DNA of 64,000 nt from Flavobacteriales bacterium (GCA_003150615.1 QALN01000006.1:124001-188000), one strand, 5' to 3'; positions 51,517-63,069 are shown, counted from the first letter of the stretch. Translations and numbers: made by a program. Notes: generated by a model from the letters alone, not told the origin.

Positions 51517-52446
51517 TTAAAATCCGTTTCGGCGTCTGAGGAACCAGAATACGCCGCATGCGATTAGCATTGAGAATACAACTATTATGACAAAGCCAAG
51601 CGGATTTCCCTCCAAAGAGTTTGGTACGTTCATGCCGTAGAAACTGGCTATGAGGGTCGGTATCATCAATACGATGGATGCGGATGTAAGTTGCTTCATT
51701 ATGTCGTTCATGTTGTTCGATATGACCGATGCGTAAGCGTCCATCATCCCGGAAAGTATGTTGGAGTATATGTTGGTTGTTTCCTGTGCCTGTTTGAGCT
51801 CGATTTCCACGTCTTCCAAAAGGTCTTCATCGAATGTTTCCCGTTCCGACTTTATGTTTTTAAGGCGTTGAAGGAGCATGAAGTTGCCGTTTATGGATGT
51901 TATGAAAAACACGAAGCATTTTTCTATGTGAAGAAGCGCCTGGAGTTCGCGGTTTTTAATGGAGCGTTCCAGTTTTTTTTCTGCACGTTTTACTTGTATG
52001 TTCAGTTGTTTCAGGTATTTGAGAAACCACACCGACGACGAGAGGAGAAGCCTCAGCACCAGGTTGTATTTGTTGGTAAATCCCCGGTTTTTACGCTGGT
52101 TGTAGCTAATGAAATCCGCTATCATGTCGTTCTGGTGGTAACAAAGCGTTACGATGATATCACCGCGCAGGATTATGCCTAGAGGAACGGTAGAGAACGG
52201 TAGGCCGTGATGTGCCGTGTCGCGCACGGGTATGCGCATGATTATGATTTTCCAGTCGTCCTCGTGTTCTATACGGGGGCGTTCGTCCGGGTCTTCTATG
52301 TCGTTAAGGAAAGATTGTGGGATTTGCAGTTCGTCTGTCAGGTAGTTGAGTTCCTCCAGTGTGGGGCACTCGATGTTGATCCAGCAATGTGGTTGCCAAT
52401 CCTGGATAACAGTCAGGCTGTTCTCTCCGTTGATAAATGTCCGCAT
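51517..52446 (-). CDS. corA: CorA-family magnesium/divalent cation channel
   Basis: A 309-aa protein: a cytoplasmic N-terminal alpha/beta domain (ECPTLEELNYLTDELQIPQSFLNDIED), a long helical stalk (LEDVEIELKQAQETTNIYSNILSGMMDAYASVISNNMNDIMKQLT) and two C-terminal membrane helices with the signature YGMN (about residue 272-275) between them, then WFLRRRNGF. The open frame begins at a TTG (52452); ATG 52446 is taken. A Bacteroidota -7 box (TACCTTTG, minus, about 52592-52599) lies upstream. Confidence 0.93.
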   Translation of the reverse strand: MRTFINGENSLTVIQDWQPHCWINIECPTLEELNYLTDELQIPQSFLNDIEDPDERPRIEHEDDWKIIIMRIPVRDTAHHGLPFSTVPLGIILRGDIIVTLCYHQNDMIADFISYNQRKNRGFTNKYNLVLRLLLSSSVWFLKYLKQLNIQVKRAEKKLERSIKNRELQALLHIEKCFVFFITSINGNFMLLQRLKNIKSERETFDEDLLEDVEIELKQAQETTNIYSNILSGMMDAYASVISNNMNDIMKQLTSASIVLMIPTLIASFYGMNVPNSLEGNPLGFVIIVVFSMLIACGVFWFLRRRNGF

Positions 52447-52664
52447 AGGCAATGCTTTTTTGGGGTAAAGCCTAAAGTTCCTGTGCGGGATATCTTAGAC
52501 TTTATCCGAGTTTAAAATAATTTTCCGGATGATAATCGTCCATTTGTGGTTGTTTTAGCGAATCCCCTAAATGTTCAGAGGAGTTCCGTTTAAGCGTTGC
52601 AAAGGTAAGCAAAAAAGCGGCATGTATCATATGTGTTTTAAAATAAATGAATATCTGTTTATTT

Positions 52665-52728
52665 GCCGGTCATAAAAAAATACCGCCGGTATGGCATGCC
52701 ATACCGGCGGTATTTTTTTATGACCGGC
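52665..52728. terminator. 64-bp perfect palindrome, terminator of purF
   Basis: The sequence from 52665 to 52728 equals its own reverse complement, centred on AT at 52696-52697. It includes seven-base A and T tracts that serve as a U-run for termination in either direction. It lies 9 bp after the purF stop. Confidence 0.85.
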
Positions 52729-52736
52729 GCACAGCG

Positions 52737-54644
52737 TCAGTACGCCCTTTCTTTCCGGCCTTCGATGTAGTTTATGAACGAACGGTTTACTACGCGGTTG
52801 CCGCCTATAGTAGGGTAATCTCCCGTGAAATACCAGTCTCCCGTATGTCCTGGGCAGGCCTTGTGAAGCCCGTCTATGCTTTGGAAAATGACGCTTACGC
52901 GGGCGTTCGTGTCGGCGGAAGTTATCATCCGGGCTATCATGTCCGATATTTGTCCGTCGGTAAACGGTGCATAGATATCTTTCACGTGGTTGACGATAAG
53001 ATTGTCGTCAAGACCTTCCTGAGCCTTGCATTTGGCGTATACCTGCTCTATTATGTTTTCCAGTCCGTTTTCCTTGAGAAGGGCTATGGCGGCTCGGAAT
53101 GCTATAAAGTCGTCCAGACGAGCCATATCTATGCCGTAGCAGTCCGGATAGCGTATCTGAGGCGCGCTGGACAGTATGATTATGTGTTTGGGATTCAGAC
53201 GGTCCATTATGCGCACGATGCTCTGACGAAGGGTAGTGCCGCGCACGATCGAGTCGTCGATAAGTACCAGGTTGTCCGTAGGTTTTACCACGCCGTAAGT
53301 CACGTCGTAAACGTGGGCTACCATATCGTCGCGCGAAGAATCCTCGGTTATGAATGTTCTTAGTTTTGCGTCCTTTATGGCTATCTTTTCGCTGCGGATA
53401 CGGCAGGACAGTATGTCGTGCAGTTCATCGGGCGAAGGGGTGCGGCCTTGGGCTATTATTGAAGATATTTCGCTGACTTTGCGTTCGTTCAGGTAGTCGT
53501 CGAAACCTTCGGTAAGTCCGAAGAACGAACTCTCGGCCGTGTTAGGTATGTATGAGAACACGGTGTTGTGGATGTCGTAGTCTATTTTTTCCAGAAGCGG
53601 TTCTACCAGGTTGCGGCCCAAAGTCTTGCGTTCGCGGTATATGTCGGCGTCGCTTCCGCGTGAAAAATAAATACGTTCGAAGGAACACGCCTTTTTGGGC
53701 AGAGGGTCCATGACTGGGAAAAGTCCCGACTGTCCGTTGCGCTTTATTATAAGGGCGTTTCCCGGCGTTATCTCGTGTACTGAATCCATAGGCACGTTAA
53801 ATGCCGTCTGTATGACAGGGCGTTCCGATGCGACTACCACGACTTCGTCGTCGCTGTAATAGAAAGCAGGCCGTATTCCGGCAGGGTCGCGCAGGACGAA
53901 AGCGTCTCCGTGGCCTACCATTCCGGCTATGGCGAAACCTCCGTCGAAACGTTTGGCCGCACGTAGAAGCACGGTGTGTATGCTCAGTTCTTCGGCCACC
54001 CGTGCCGATACTTCTATGCCACGCATGCCCTGCGATTTGTATTTGGATACGAGTATATCCACCTCTTCATCCAGAAAGTGTCCGATACGTTCCATAACGG
54101 TGATAGTATCGGTTTTGGCGACAGGGTGATGGCCCATTTCCACCAGACGGTTATACAGGTGGTCCACATTCGTCATGTTGAAGTTCCCTGCAACCACGAG
54201 ATTGCGGCTGGCAGATATGTTCTCTCTCATGAACGGATGTACAGCCTCTATCGAATTGCCTCCGTAAGTGCCGTAACGCACATGGCCCAGATATATGTCC
54301 GATGCAAAAGGCACGTTTTCTTTTATCCATTCGGTATCGCGGGCCTTGTCGGGATTTTCGGCCAGTATGCGGTTGATGTCGCCGTTGACTTTTTTAAATA
54401 CGTCGAGTATGGCCTGAGGCTCTTTCGAGCGGACACGGTCTATGTACGGATGACCTACCTGGGCGTTTATCTTGACCCCGGCTATCCCGGCGCCGTCCTG
54501 CCCACGGTTGTGCTGTTTTTCCATAAGCAGGTACATCTTGTTCAGCCCCCAGAAGGCCGTGCCGTATTTTTCCTGATAGTAAGAGAGTGGTTTGAGCAGG
54601 CGTACAAGCGCTATGCCGCATTCGTGTTTTATCTGGTCGCTCAT
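52737..54644 (-). CDS. purF: Amidophosphoribosyltransferase-like protein (long Bacteroidota form)
   Basis: A 635-aa protein. After an eight-residue propeptide (MSDQIKHE) Cys9 starts the class II glutamine amidotransferase domain (CGIALVRLL, KQHNRGQDGAGIAG, GHVRYGTYGGNS). The phosphoribosyltransferase domain has VLIDDSIVRGTTLRQSI (about 460-476), the PRPP-binding loop. It catalyses, by family, the first step of purine synthesis. It is longer than E. coli PurF (505 aa), as usual for this Bacteroidota variant, and might be a second copy. The -7 box TATTTTTG lies on the minus strand at about 54688-54695. Confidence 0.88.
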   Translation of the reverse strand: MSDQIKHECGIALVRLLKPLSYYQEKYGTAFWGLNKMYLLMEKQHNRGQDGAGIAGVKINAQVGHPYIDRVRSKEPQAILDVFKKVNGDINRILAENPDKARDTEWIKENVPFASDIYLGHVRYGTYGGNSIEAVHPFMRENISASRNLVVAGNFNMTNVDHLYNRLVEMGHHPVAKTDTITVMERIGHFLDEEVDILVSKYKSQGMRGIEVSARVAEELSIHTVLLRAAKRFDGGFAIAGMVGHGDAFVLRDPAGIRPAFYYSDDEVVVVASERPVIQTAFNVPMDSVHEITPGNALIIKRNGQSGLFPVMDPLPKKACSFERIYFSRGSDADIYRERKTLGRNLVEPLLEKIDYDIHNTVFSYIPNTAESSFFGLTEGFDDYLNERKVSEISSIIAQGRTPSPDELHDILSCRIRSEKIAIKDAKLRTFITEDSSRDDMVAHVYDVTYGVVKPTDNLVLIDDSIVRGTTLRQSIVRIMDRLNPKHIIILSSAPQIRYPDCYGIDMARLDDFIAFRAAIALLKENGLENIIEQVYAKCKAQEGLDDNLIVNHVKDIYAPFTDGQISDMIARMITSADTNARVSVIFQSIDGLHKACPGHTGDWYFTGDYPTIGGNRVVNRSFINYIEGRKERAY

Positions 54645-54767
54645 TTTCGTGTTATGAGTATTTTCCTGAAAGTTCTGAAATAAAGTGCAAAAATACTAAA
54701 GATAACCGTTATTCGCACCAGAAATGGCTGCAAAAAGAATGCTTTCGGGTACGGTCTTTTCCGAGCG

Positions 54768-55862
54768 TCATGACTTTACATCCAAAGCGTCGCGCAGGGT
54801 GTTCCCGAATGTCATGAAAGCCAGCACCAACAGCATTATCATCGTGCCGGGGACTACGGCCAGATACGGTTTGCCCATGACCATATACATGTAGTGGTCG
54901 CGTATTATCCCTCCCCACGAAGGTATAGGCGGTTGTGCGCCGAGACCGAGGAAACTCAGTCCGCTTTCCATAAGTATGGCCGAGGCGAAATTCGATGCCG
55001 TTATCACTATCACCACGCCCCAGATATTGGGCAGGATATGCCGTGCTATTATCCTCATTTTCCCGAAACCCAGCGCACGTGCCGCTTCGACATACTGCAT
55101 CTGCTTGGCGGAAATGACCTGTCCTCGCACCATACGCGCCACTTCCACCCACATCGTCAGGCCGACGGCTACATACACCTGCCATACGCCCTTTCCCAGA
55201 GCGAACGTAACGGCTATGACCATGAGCAACGTTGGAATGGACCACATTATGTTTATGAGCCACATGATAACCGCATCTATCTTGCCGCCGAAATATCCGG
55301 CTATCGCGCCCAGGCTTACACCTATCGCTATGGCTATCAGTACAGCCACGAAACCTATCGTGAACGATATGCGGGAGCCGATAATCATGCGGCTGAGAAG
55401 GTCGCGTCCGTAACGGTCCGTGCCGAGGTAAAATGTGGTTTTTTTTATGCTTACCGCCGGTGTTCTGAGCATAGGTTTTTCAGGGGAAGAAACACCTTCT
55501 CCTATGTATTCCCTGTAAAATATCGAATCGCCTTCCTGCCGGTACGATGTGACCGGTATGCTGGAAAGAAGCGGCGTTTTGCCGTCCCAGAGGCGGCGCA
55601 GTAACGATACCTTGGACGAATCTTTTTCCGTCTGTATCAAATCGATGGTAAAACCGGGGGATTTGTTGGACAGTGACAGGTGCATCGTGTTTGCGTTGCT
55701 CGTGGAATCCGGAGCCAGAAAATAGGCGAACAAGGCTACCAAACCTACCAGGACTATGAACCAGAAAGATACCACCCCGGGAATGTTCTTTTTGAACCTT
55801 GACAGTGTTATGCCTGTGACCGATTGCGAGATGTTTTCCTTCGTGTTCGATGCTGGTGTCAT
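54768..55862 (-). CDS. ABC transporter permease, DppC/OppC type
   Basis: A 364-aa inner-membrane protein. One N-terminal helix (PGVVSFWFIVLVGLVALFAYF) is followed by an unusually long periplasmic loop (about 50-150). Then come five helices with the BPD_transp_1 signature (EAARALGFGKMRIIARHILPNIWGVV) that contacts the ATPase. YLGTDRYGRDLLSRMIIGSRIS is typical of DppC. No partner permease, ATPase or binding protein is present in the window, so the rest of the peptide/nickel-type importer is encoded elsewhere. Confidence 0.88.
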   Translation of the reverse strand: MTPASNTKENISQSVTGITLSRFKKNIPGVVSFWFIVLVGLVALFAYFLAPDSTSNANTMHLSLSNKSPGFTIDLIQTEKDSSKVSLLRRLWDGKTPLLSSIPVTSYRQEGDSIFYREYIGEGVSSPEKPMLRTPAVSIKKTTFYLGTDRYGRDLLSRMIIGSRISFTIGFVAVLIAIAIGVSLGAIAGYFGGKIDAVIMWLINIMWSIPTLLMVIAVTFALGKGVWQVYVAVGLTMWVEVARMVRGQVISAKQMQYVEAARALGFGKMRIIARHILPNIWGVVIVITASNFASAILMESGLSFLGLGAQPPIPSWGGIIRDHYMYMVMGKPYLAVVPGTMIMLLVLAFMTFGNTLRDALDVKS

Positions 55863-55953
55863 CCGTAGTAAGTATGCCTTAAGTATTTGTATTTATCTAT
55901 TGAAAAATGAGTGTCCGCTGCATGTACAACTGCATGTACAACTCGTGGAGAGG

Positions 55954-58056
55954 CTATCGTTTCATTTCCGACAGGATGTTAACGGCTTCTTCGAGCGTGG
56001 CGTCCTTTTTCAGTTCGTTGTGCCATGCTTTGCGCTTTGAAGCCAGCGTGGTGTCGGCTTCTATGAGCGGTTTTTCGTGTTGCGGCGAAACGTATGTAAG
56101 CGGCGATTCGAATTTGTCAAGCAGGTCGAAACGTTTGGAATCCTCGCGATACTGTAGGTCTTCCGCTCTGAAATTTTCCAGAGAAAGGGGTATCGTTTTG
56201 TTTTCCTTACGTTCCTTGAGCCATTTGAGGTTTTCGCGTACCTGTACAAAATACGGGTTAGCCTCCACGCGTTCCCTCGAGCGTTTTATCACCGGAGTGA
56301 AATCTCCCTGAAGCCTGGAGTACGGCAGCGGGGCTATCGAGTCCCACGACATGGCGTAATTTTCGTTGGATTCGTCTATGTCGAGTATCGACAGCATATC
56401 CGGTATTTCTATGTCCGAGGCTACGCCCTTTATCTGGTTGCCGGAACCGTTGACCCGGTAGAATTTTTCTATGGTCAGTTTCAGCGCTCCGAGAGGATTG
56501 TCGCCGAACAGTTTTCCGCGCACCATATTGTCGAGTTCGATTACGTTTTGCACAGTGCCTTTGCCGTATGTCTGTTTCGAGCCTATTATCACGGCGCGGT
56601 TATAGTCCTTCATGGCGCCTGCGAATATCTCGGACGCCGAGGCCGATACTCCGTTTATAAGTACTACCAGAGGACCGTCCCATGCTACCGAAGGGTCTGT
56701 GTCGGATAAGGCGCGTGCGCGCCCGTCGCGAGATTTGGTTTGTACTATCGGGCCTTTTTCTATGAACAGCCCTCCCATTTTGACAGCTCCGGAAAGTGCG
56801 CCTCCGGTGTTGTTTCTCAGGTCTATGGCGATGCCTTCCACTCCTTCTTTTTTCAGGTAGTCCAGTTCTTTCTTTAAATCGGCCGAACTTTCACGGGAGT
56901 CCTTGTTCTCAAAATTGACGTAGAATTTCGGCACGTATATTATTCCGAATTTGCGACCGTCTTTTTCGACTATTGCTGAACGGACGAACGTTTCCTCTAT
57001 TTCGACCACGTCGCGCACTATTGGCACTTCTTTTATGGTTCCGTCCGCTTTCTGGACTTTCAGACGCACCGTAGTGCCTTTTTTACCGCGGATAAGGTCT
57101 ACGGCATCGTCCATTCTCATGCCTATTATGCTCACATATTCGTCGTTGCCCTGAGCTACTTCGAGTATCTGGTCTCCGACGGACAGTTGTCCGCTTTTAG
57201 CAGAAGGGCTGCCTGGAATGATACTGGAAATGGTGGTGAATCCGTCTTTAGACTGGAGTACTGCGCCGATTCCTTCCACCTGGCCTGATATGCGGGTGTT
57301 GAAATCCTTTTCATCGCGCGGCGCCATGTACGATGTGTGAGGGTCGAAGTATCCGGTTATGGCGTTCATGTACATCGAGAACCAATCGTCGTCGTTGAAT
57401 TCGTCCATCATGCGGAAGTAGTCCTTATAGTTTTTCAGGACGCCTTCGCGGGCTTTCTTTTCGAGTTCTGCCTGTGACTTTTTAACGTATGCGCTGTCTT
57501 TCTCAGCTTTTTTGTCTTCCTGTTTAAGGTCCGAATACAAGCGTGTCAGCACATTGTATTTCAGGTAAAGCCGCCAGCGTTCCAATACGCCTTTCATGTC
57601 CGGGGCATAGTCCTGTTGGTCTGTGTTAAGGGTTTCCTGGGCGTTGAAATCCATCGGTTGTGCCAGAAGGGAATCCAATGAAGAAGATACCTGTGCGAGT
57701 CTTTCTTTGAAAACTGACGTTGCCGAACGGAAAAAGGCCATGTCGGATTCGAGTATCTGGTTGTCGATGTCGTATTTGTATTTGTCCAGTAAAGCTATGT
57801 CTGAAGATGTGAAATAGCGTTTGCCGTAGTCGAGCGTCTTCAGATAATCGTCGAAAACAGCTTTTGACAACGAATCGTCCACTGCTTTGGGGCTGTAGTG
57901 CCATTCTGAAAGTATGTACGAAACGAGCTGCATGAGGAATTCGTCCCTCTGCGGTTTCTCCTGCGGGGCCGCATTTAGCCTTATTATTACGGAAAAGCCT
58001 GCCAGGCATATCAGCGTGGAGGCAAACAGCAGTTTATATTTTTTTATCAATTTCAT
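55954..58056 (-). CDS. prc: Carboxy-terminal processing protease (Prc/CtpA, S41 family)
   Basis: A 700-aa periplasmic protease. The N-terminal signal/anchor (LLFASTLICLAGFSVII) precedes a helical domain typical of Prc (SYILSEWHYSPKAVDDSLS, DYGKRYFTSSDIALLDKYK), a PDZ domain (about 245-335: GIGAVLQSKDGFTTISSIIPGSPSAKSGQLSVGDQILEV) and the S41 domain. Catalytic Ser lies in GVSASASEIFAGAMKDY (about 470) and Lys in SKQTYGKGTVQ (about 494). A DUF3340-type C-terminal domain ends it. It degrades or trims envelope proteins. Confidence 0.92.
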   Translation of the reverse strand: MKLIKKYKLLFASTLICLAGFSVIIRLNAAPQEKPQRDEFLMQLVSYILSEWHYSPKAVDDSLSKAVFDDYLKTLDYGKRYFTSSDIALLDKYKYDIDNQILESDMAFFRSATSVFKERLAQVSSSLDSLLAQPMDFNAQETLNTDQQDYAPDMKGVLERWRLYLKYNVLTRLYSDLKQEDKKAEKDSAYVKKSQAELEKKAREGVLKNYKDYFRMMDEFNDDDWFSMYMNAITGYFDPHTSYMAPRDEKDFNTRISGQVEGIGAVLQSKDGFTTISSIIPGSPSAKSGQLSVGDQILEVAQGNDEYVSIIGMRMDDAVDLIRGKKGTTVRLKVQKADGTIKEVPIVRDVVEIEETFVRSAIVEKDGRKFGIIYVPKFYVNFENKDSRESSADLKKELDYLKKEGVEGIAIDLRNNTGGALSGAVKMGGLFIEKGPIVQTKSRDGRARALSDTDPSVAWDGPLVVLINGVSASASEIFAGAMKDYNRAVIIGSKQTYGKGTVQNVIELDNMVRGKLFGDNPLGALKLTIEKFYRVNGSGNQIKGVASDIEIPDMLSILDIDESNENYAMSWDSIAPLPYSRLQGDFTPVIKRSRERVEANPYFVQVRENLKWLKERKENKTIPLSLENFRAEDLQYREDSKRFDLLDKFESPLTYVSPQHEKPLIEADTTLASKRKAWHNELKKDATLEEAVNILSEMKR

Positions 58057-58390
58057 CGGTCTCTCGTTGGTTTGGGCTTAAAGCCCGGTTACGGAACACC
58101 AAATTTACTAACATTTATGCGCTTTACGTATATTTTTTCAGTTTTTAAACTATAATTATGATTAATTGTAAAAAGTTTAAAACAGTTTGCCGGCGGCGGA
58201 GTATTGGCCGGGCTGTCCCGGCGGAACAGGTTTAAAATAGTTTATAAGCGGCAAAGTGTTGCATGTAAGTAATAAAAGCCCTTGATAGAATTATAGTGTG
58301 CGATTATTCTTGGAAGAGTCGAAAACTATCCGTAAATTTGCACCACGTATTTTAAAAAAATACATAACAATCATTTAAAGCAATATTGGA
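58057..58390. promoter_or_regulatory. Divergent gap between prc and rpsO
   Basis: The 334-bp gap carries ATCCGTAAATTTGCAC at about 58329-58344, where TAAATTTG is an exact -7 box, giving an rpsO leader of about 40 nt. A repeated GTTTAAAATAGTTT/GTTTAAAACAGTTT word occurs at 58177-58240. No gene seen. Confidence 0.5.
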
Positions 58391-58660
58391 ATGTATCTGA
58401 CAAAAGAAAAAAAACAGGAAATTTTCGCTCAGTACGGGAAATCCGCTACCGACACAGGTTCGTCAGAAGGGCAGATAGCTCTTTTCACTTATCGAATCAA
58501 CCATTTGACCGAACACCTTAAAAAGAACATCCATGATTTCAACACGGAACGTTCGCTCGTTAAGTTAGTCGGTAAGCGCCGTTCGCTTCTTGAATATCTG
58601 AAAAGGGAAGACATCGAACGTTATCGTAAGATTGTCGAGCAGCTCGGACTCAGAAAGTAG
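58391..58660 (+). CDS. rpsO: 30S ribosomal protein S15
   Basis: An 89-aa protein of standard length. DTGSSEGQIALFTYRINHLTEHLKKNIHDFNTERSLVKLVGKRRSLLEYLKREDIERYRKIVEQLGLRK contains the S15 signature with the rRNA-binding His/Asp/Ser and GKRR residues. It binds 16S rRNA early in 30S assembly. A strong terminator follows. Confidence 0.98.
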   Translation: MYLTKEKKQEIFAQYGKSATDTGSSEGQIALFTYRINHLTEHLKKNIHDFNTERSLVKLVGKRRSLLEYLKREDIERYRKIVEQLGLRK

Positions 58661-58684
58661 GCTGTAAGCTTTTAAAAGGAATAA

Positions 58685-58713
58685 AAACCGGTGGATTGTC
58701 CGCCGGTTTTTTT
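58685..58713 (+). terminator. Terminator of rpsO
   Basis: AAACCGG(T) and CCGGTTT around a loop, followed by eight T. Confidence 0.85.
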
Positions 58714-58869
58714 TGTTTAAAGTTTGTCGCGGAAAAAATTGTATTTATTACTCGAAGGTACACGCTTTGTCTTTTGTTTGATAATAAAAAAACTTAAAAA
58801 CGAATTGCAATAATTTTTGCCTGGAAATATTTAATTTTAGCCATGTTTTAATGTAAAATATTAAAATTC

Positions 58870-59544
58870 ATGAAAGCTATGAAACGAATATTTCTGACCC
58901 TGTTCTTCGCTGTTTATTGCATTGTGTGTTTTTCTCAGACTTGGCCTAAGACAACCCCTGCGTACTATGCAATGAAAAAACAGGCGGATGAGTATAAAGT
59001 GAAATATCGTGGTTCTGTTAATGCTTCGTTGAGGTTTGGCGATCCGTTCGTAGGACGGTATGGTATTACAATAGTAAATGGGATATCGGTTGGGGATTAT
59101 TTCTCTGCGGGGCTTGGAACTGGTATTTTTTATTATACACAGCGTTATTACAAGGAAACGTGGCAAATTCCTATATTTCTAAATTTTGAAACGAATCTTT
59201 CCAAAGGTCATAAACTGACGCCTTATCTGGACGTAAATGTCGGATATTCTTCGCTGAACAGTTTTTTTGTGGCTCCTTCCGCCGGAGTGAAACTCGATTT
59301 GGATGGTAAAAGGGCGCTTAAGTTCTCTTTGGGATACAACTACGAACGGTATACCGGTTCTCTTGATAAGATGTATGATACAAGCGAGGTCGTATATAAA
59401 GTCCCAGTGCTGGATGAGTTCGGCAATCAAGTTTACGAAAACGGCAAGCCCGTGTATAAAGAGATGATAGGAAATTTTGTAGAATTGAATGATGTACGGA
59501 AAAAACTCAAAGGATTGGTTTTTAGTATAGGCTTCCAATTTTAA
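58870..59544 (+). CDS. Outer-membrane beta-barrel protein
   Basis: A 224-aa protein with a signal peptide (to about residue 21, VCFSQ) and alternating beta strands with aromatic girdle residues (GSVNASLRFGDPFVGRYGITI, FSAGLGTGIFYYTQRYY, LTPYLDVNVGYSSL, ALKFSLGYNYERYTG), ending in LVFSIGFQF with the terminal Phe of barrel proteins. It is a porin-like or OmpW/OprF-like small barrel of about eight strands. Function unknown. A second ATG at 58879 is possible. Confidence 0.8.
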   Translation: MKAMKRIFLTLFFAVYCIVCFSQTWPKTTPAYYAMKKQADEYKVKYRGSVNASLRFGDPFVGRYGITIVNGISVGDYFSAGLGTGIFYYTQRYYKETWQIPIFLNFETNLSKGHKLTPYLDVNVGYSSLNSFFVAPSAGVKLDLDGKRALKFSLGYNYERYTGSLDKMYDTSEVVYKVPVLDEFGNQVYENGKPVYKEMIGNFVELNDVRKKLKGLVFSIGFQF

Positions 59545-59566
59545 CAATATCGTTTGCCGGAATAAG

Positions 59567-59602
59567 CAAAAATCCGGAGTCTTTTTGACCCCGGATTTTT
59601 AT
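59567..59602. terminator. Bidirectional terminator between the barrel gene and the ABC-F gene
   Basis: AAAATCCGG and CCGGATTTTT with a 14-base loop, between convergent genes. Confidence 0.8.
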
Positions 59603-59624
59603 GGATGTGTTTTTATCAGACTTA

Positions 59625-61388
<1,764 letters not shown>

Positions 61389-61491
61389 TTAAAGTTCGGT
61401 TTGTCTGTGAAAAAAATGCCGGTAGTGTGTAACCTTTTTTGTCCTGATCAAGTCTAATGTTTATGAATGTAAATATGTATTGTTGACAGTT

Positions 61492-62043
61492 ATGGAAAAA
61501 ATTGTCGTAACGTTGTTTGTTTTGTTATGCCTTACGGCTACGTCGTGCGTAGAGGTAAGCGTTGAAAGCCGCCTTACCGTCGACGATGAAAATGCTGTGG
61601 ATACGGTGCTTTGCGGTGTGCGCGAACTGAAGGTGAAAAGCCTGTTCGATGTGAGCGTAAGTCCCAGCGCCGATAGTATGACGTACATAAAGGTATATGT
61701 GGACAAAATGGAAGTGAAGAATTATTTCAGCATGGATACGTCGGCTTTTTCGGTCGATTGCAGGGCCGGAGTGGTTGAAGTGGCTCCCGATTTGCCGTTT
61801 TTCAGCAGCGTCGTAAAGGCGCAAGGAGCTATCAGGATAGAGATACCGGCGTCAGTGATTTCGGTAACGGTGGATACTCCTTCTGGCAATATAGATGTAC
61901 GGGGCATAAATGTGAGGAAGTTGAGCCTACGCACCGACGGAGGCTCTGTGTCCGTAAAGGAATGTTCGGCGCAAAGGCAGGTGATACGCCAGAGCGACGA
62001 TAAAATGGTCAAGAAAGAAAAAATAACTATAAACAGGGATTAA
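61492..62043 (+). CDS. Lipoprotein with DUF4097-like beta-helix repeats
   Basis: A 183-aa protein with a lipobox (LTATSC). The body resembles the DUF4097/DUF2807 adhesin-like group: IRIEIPASVISVTVDTPSGNIDVRGINVRKLSLRTDGGSVSV. The frame opens at a TTG (61480); ATG 61492 is chosen. It abuts the next gene (its stop and the next possible ATG are adjacent), so they form an operon. It may act as a small surface or periplasmic binding protein. Confidence 0.72.
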   Translation: MEKIVVTLFVLLCLTATSCVEVSVESRLTVDDENAVDTVLCGVRELKVKSLFDVSVSPSADSMTYIKVYVDKMEVKNYFSMDTSAFSVDCRAGVVEVAPDLPFFSSVVKAQGAIRIEIPASVISVTVDTPSGNIDVRGINVRKLSLRTDGGSVSVKECSAQRQVIRQSDDKMVKKEKITINRD

Positions 62044-62067
62044 ATGCCCGTAAAAAACAAAAACAAG

Positions 62068-62973
62068 ATGAAAAAACTTATTCTCCTTTCTGTATTTGCA
62101 TTTGCGGCGGTGTTCGCATGCGGACAGGCCGTGGCCGCTACGATAACCGGCAAGACTTTTATAAATGCCAATTACACGGGTGTTAAAACAATCAAGGTGT
62201 CCCAGACTGTACTCGATGTCAATATAGTGAAAAGCTCCGGCAGCAAGACAGGCGTTAAGTGCTATGTCGAGAAAATGATCGTGAACGATTCCGATTACGC
62301 TGTAAAAGCACGGTTGGTAGGATCGACTCTGGAGATATACCAGGAACCGAAAAACAATCTTTCATTCAGGGACACGAAAGGCTATATAAACATAAGCGCA
62401 GCTCCGGGCGTCAACGTCATTATCGTTAACAGCGTGTCGGGCGATGCGAGTGTGAAAGGGATGGATCTCGATAACCTGAGCCTCAGCACCGTTTCCGGGG
62501 ACATCTCCGTGGGACAGGTATCGGCGAGCGATGTTTCCCTCAAGTCCGTATCGGGCGATATTAGTGTGGAGCGCACCGTGGCTTCGACCATTATGTCTGT
62601 CAAGACCACGTCCGGCGATGTGGATGCCGGGAACAGCCGCGGAGGCAAGATAGATGTGGCCTCGGTTTCCGGTGATGTGAAAGCGTCGAATATAGATTTT
62701 TCGCTTGCAAAATGCTCTACTACTTCCGGGGATGTATATGCTTCGATGGCTGGATCGATAAAGGAAGTAGCGGCTTCCAGTGTGTCGGGCGACATTAAAC
62801 TGTATTTTAAAGGCAATATCAGGGACAACAATTATACGCTCAGCGGAGTGAGCAGCGATATAGTCATCGCCGGGTATGCAAAAGCAAAGAAAAAATTCGT
62901 GCTCGAGGGTAACAGCGGAGTGTCAGTAAAGGCCAATGCGGTATCGGGCGATATATATATCGGAAATTATTGA
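62068..62973 (+). CDS. DUF4097 family beta-strand repeat protein
   Basis: A 301-aa protein with a signal peptide (MKKLILLSVFAFAAVFACGQAVAA). The mature part is a repetitive beta-helix: VSGDASVKG, VSGDISVGQ, VSGDISVER, TSGDVDAG, VSGDVKAS, TSGDVYAS, VSGDIKLY, VSGDIYIG, roughly one S-G-D turn per 20 residues. An upstream ATG at 62044 is possible but gives a long basic start; 62068 is preferred. Such proteins occur often beside anti-sigma or envelope-stress genes; function unproven. Confidence 0.82.
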   Translation: MKKLILLSVFAFAAVFACGQAVAATITGKTFINANYTGVKTIKVSQTVLDVNIVKSSGSKTGVKCYVEKMIVNDSDYAVKARLVGSTLEIYQEPKNNLSFRDTKGYINISAAPGVNVIIVNSVSGDASVKGMDLDNLSLSTVSGDISVGQVSASDVSLKSVSGDISVERTVASTIMSVKTTSGDVDAGNSRGGKIDVASVSGDVKASNIDFSLAKCSTTSGDVYASMAGSIKEVAASSVSGDIKLYFKGNIRDNNYTLSGVSSDIVIAGYAKAKKKFVLEGNSGVSVKANAVSGDIYIGNY

Positions 62974-63017
62974 TTGATTTCAGTTCTTTCCTGAAAATTA
63001 TTTTGTTATCGGAAAAA

Positions 63018-63054
63018 AAGGCTGTCACACAAGTTGTGACAGCCTTTTTTTTGT
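63018..63054. terminator. Bidirectional terminator before uppP
   Basis: AAAAAAGGCTGTCACA and TGTGACAGCCTTTTTT form a strong stem between convergent genes. Confidence 0.88.
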
Positions 63055-63069
63055 TGTATGCTTGCGGCG

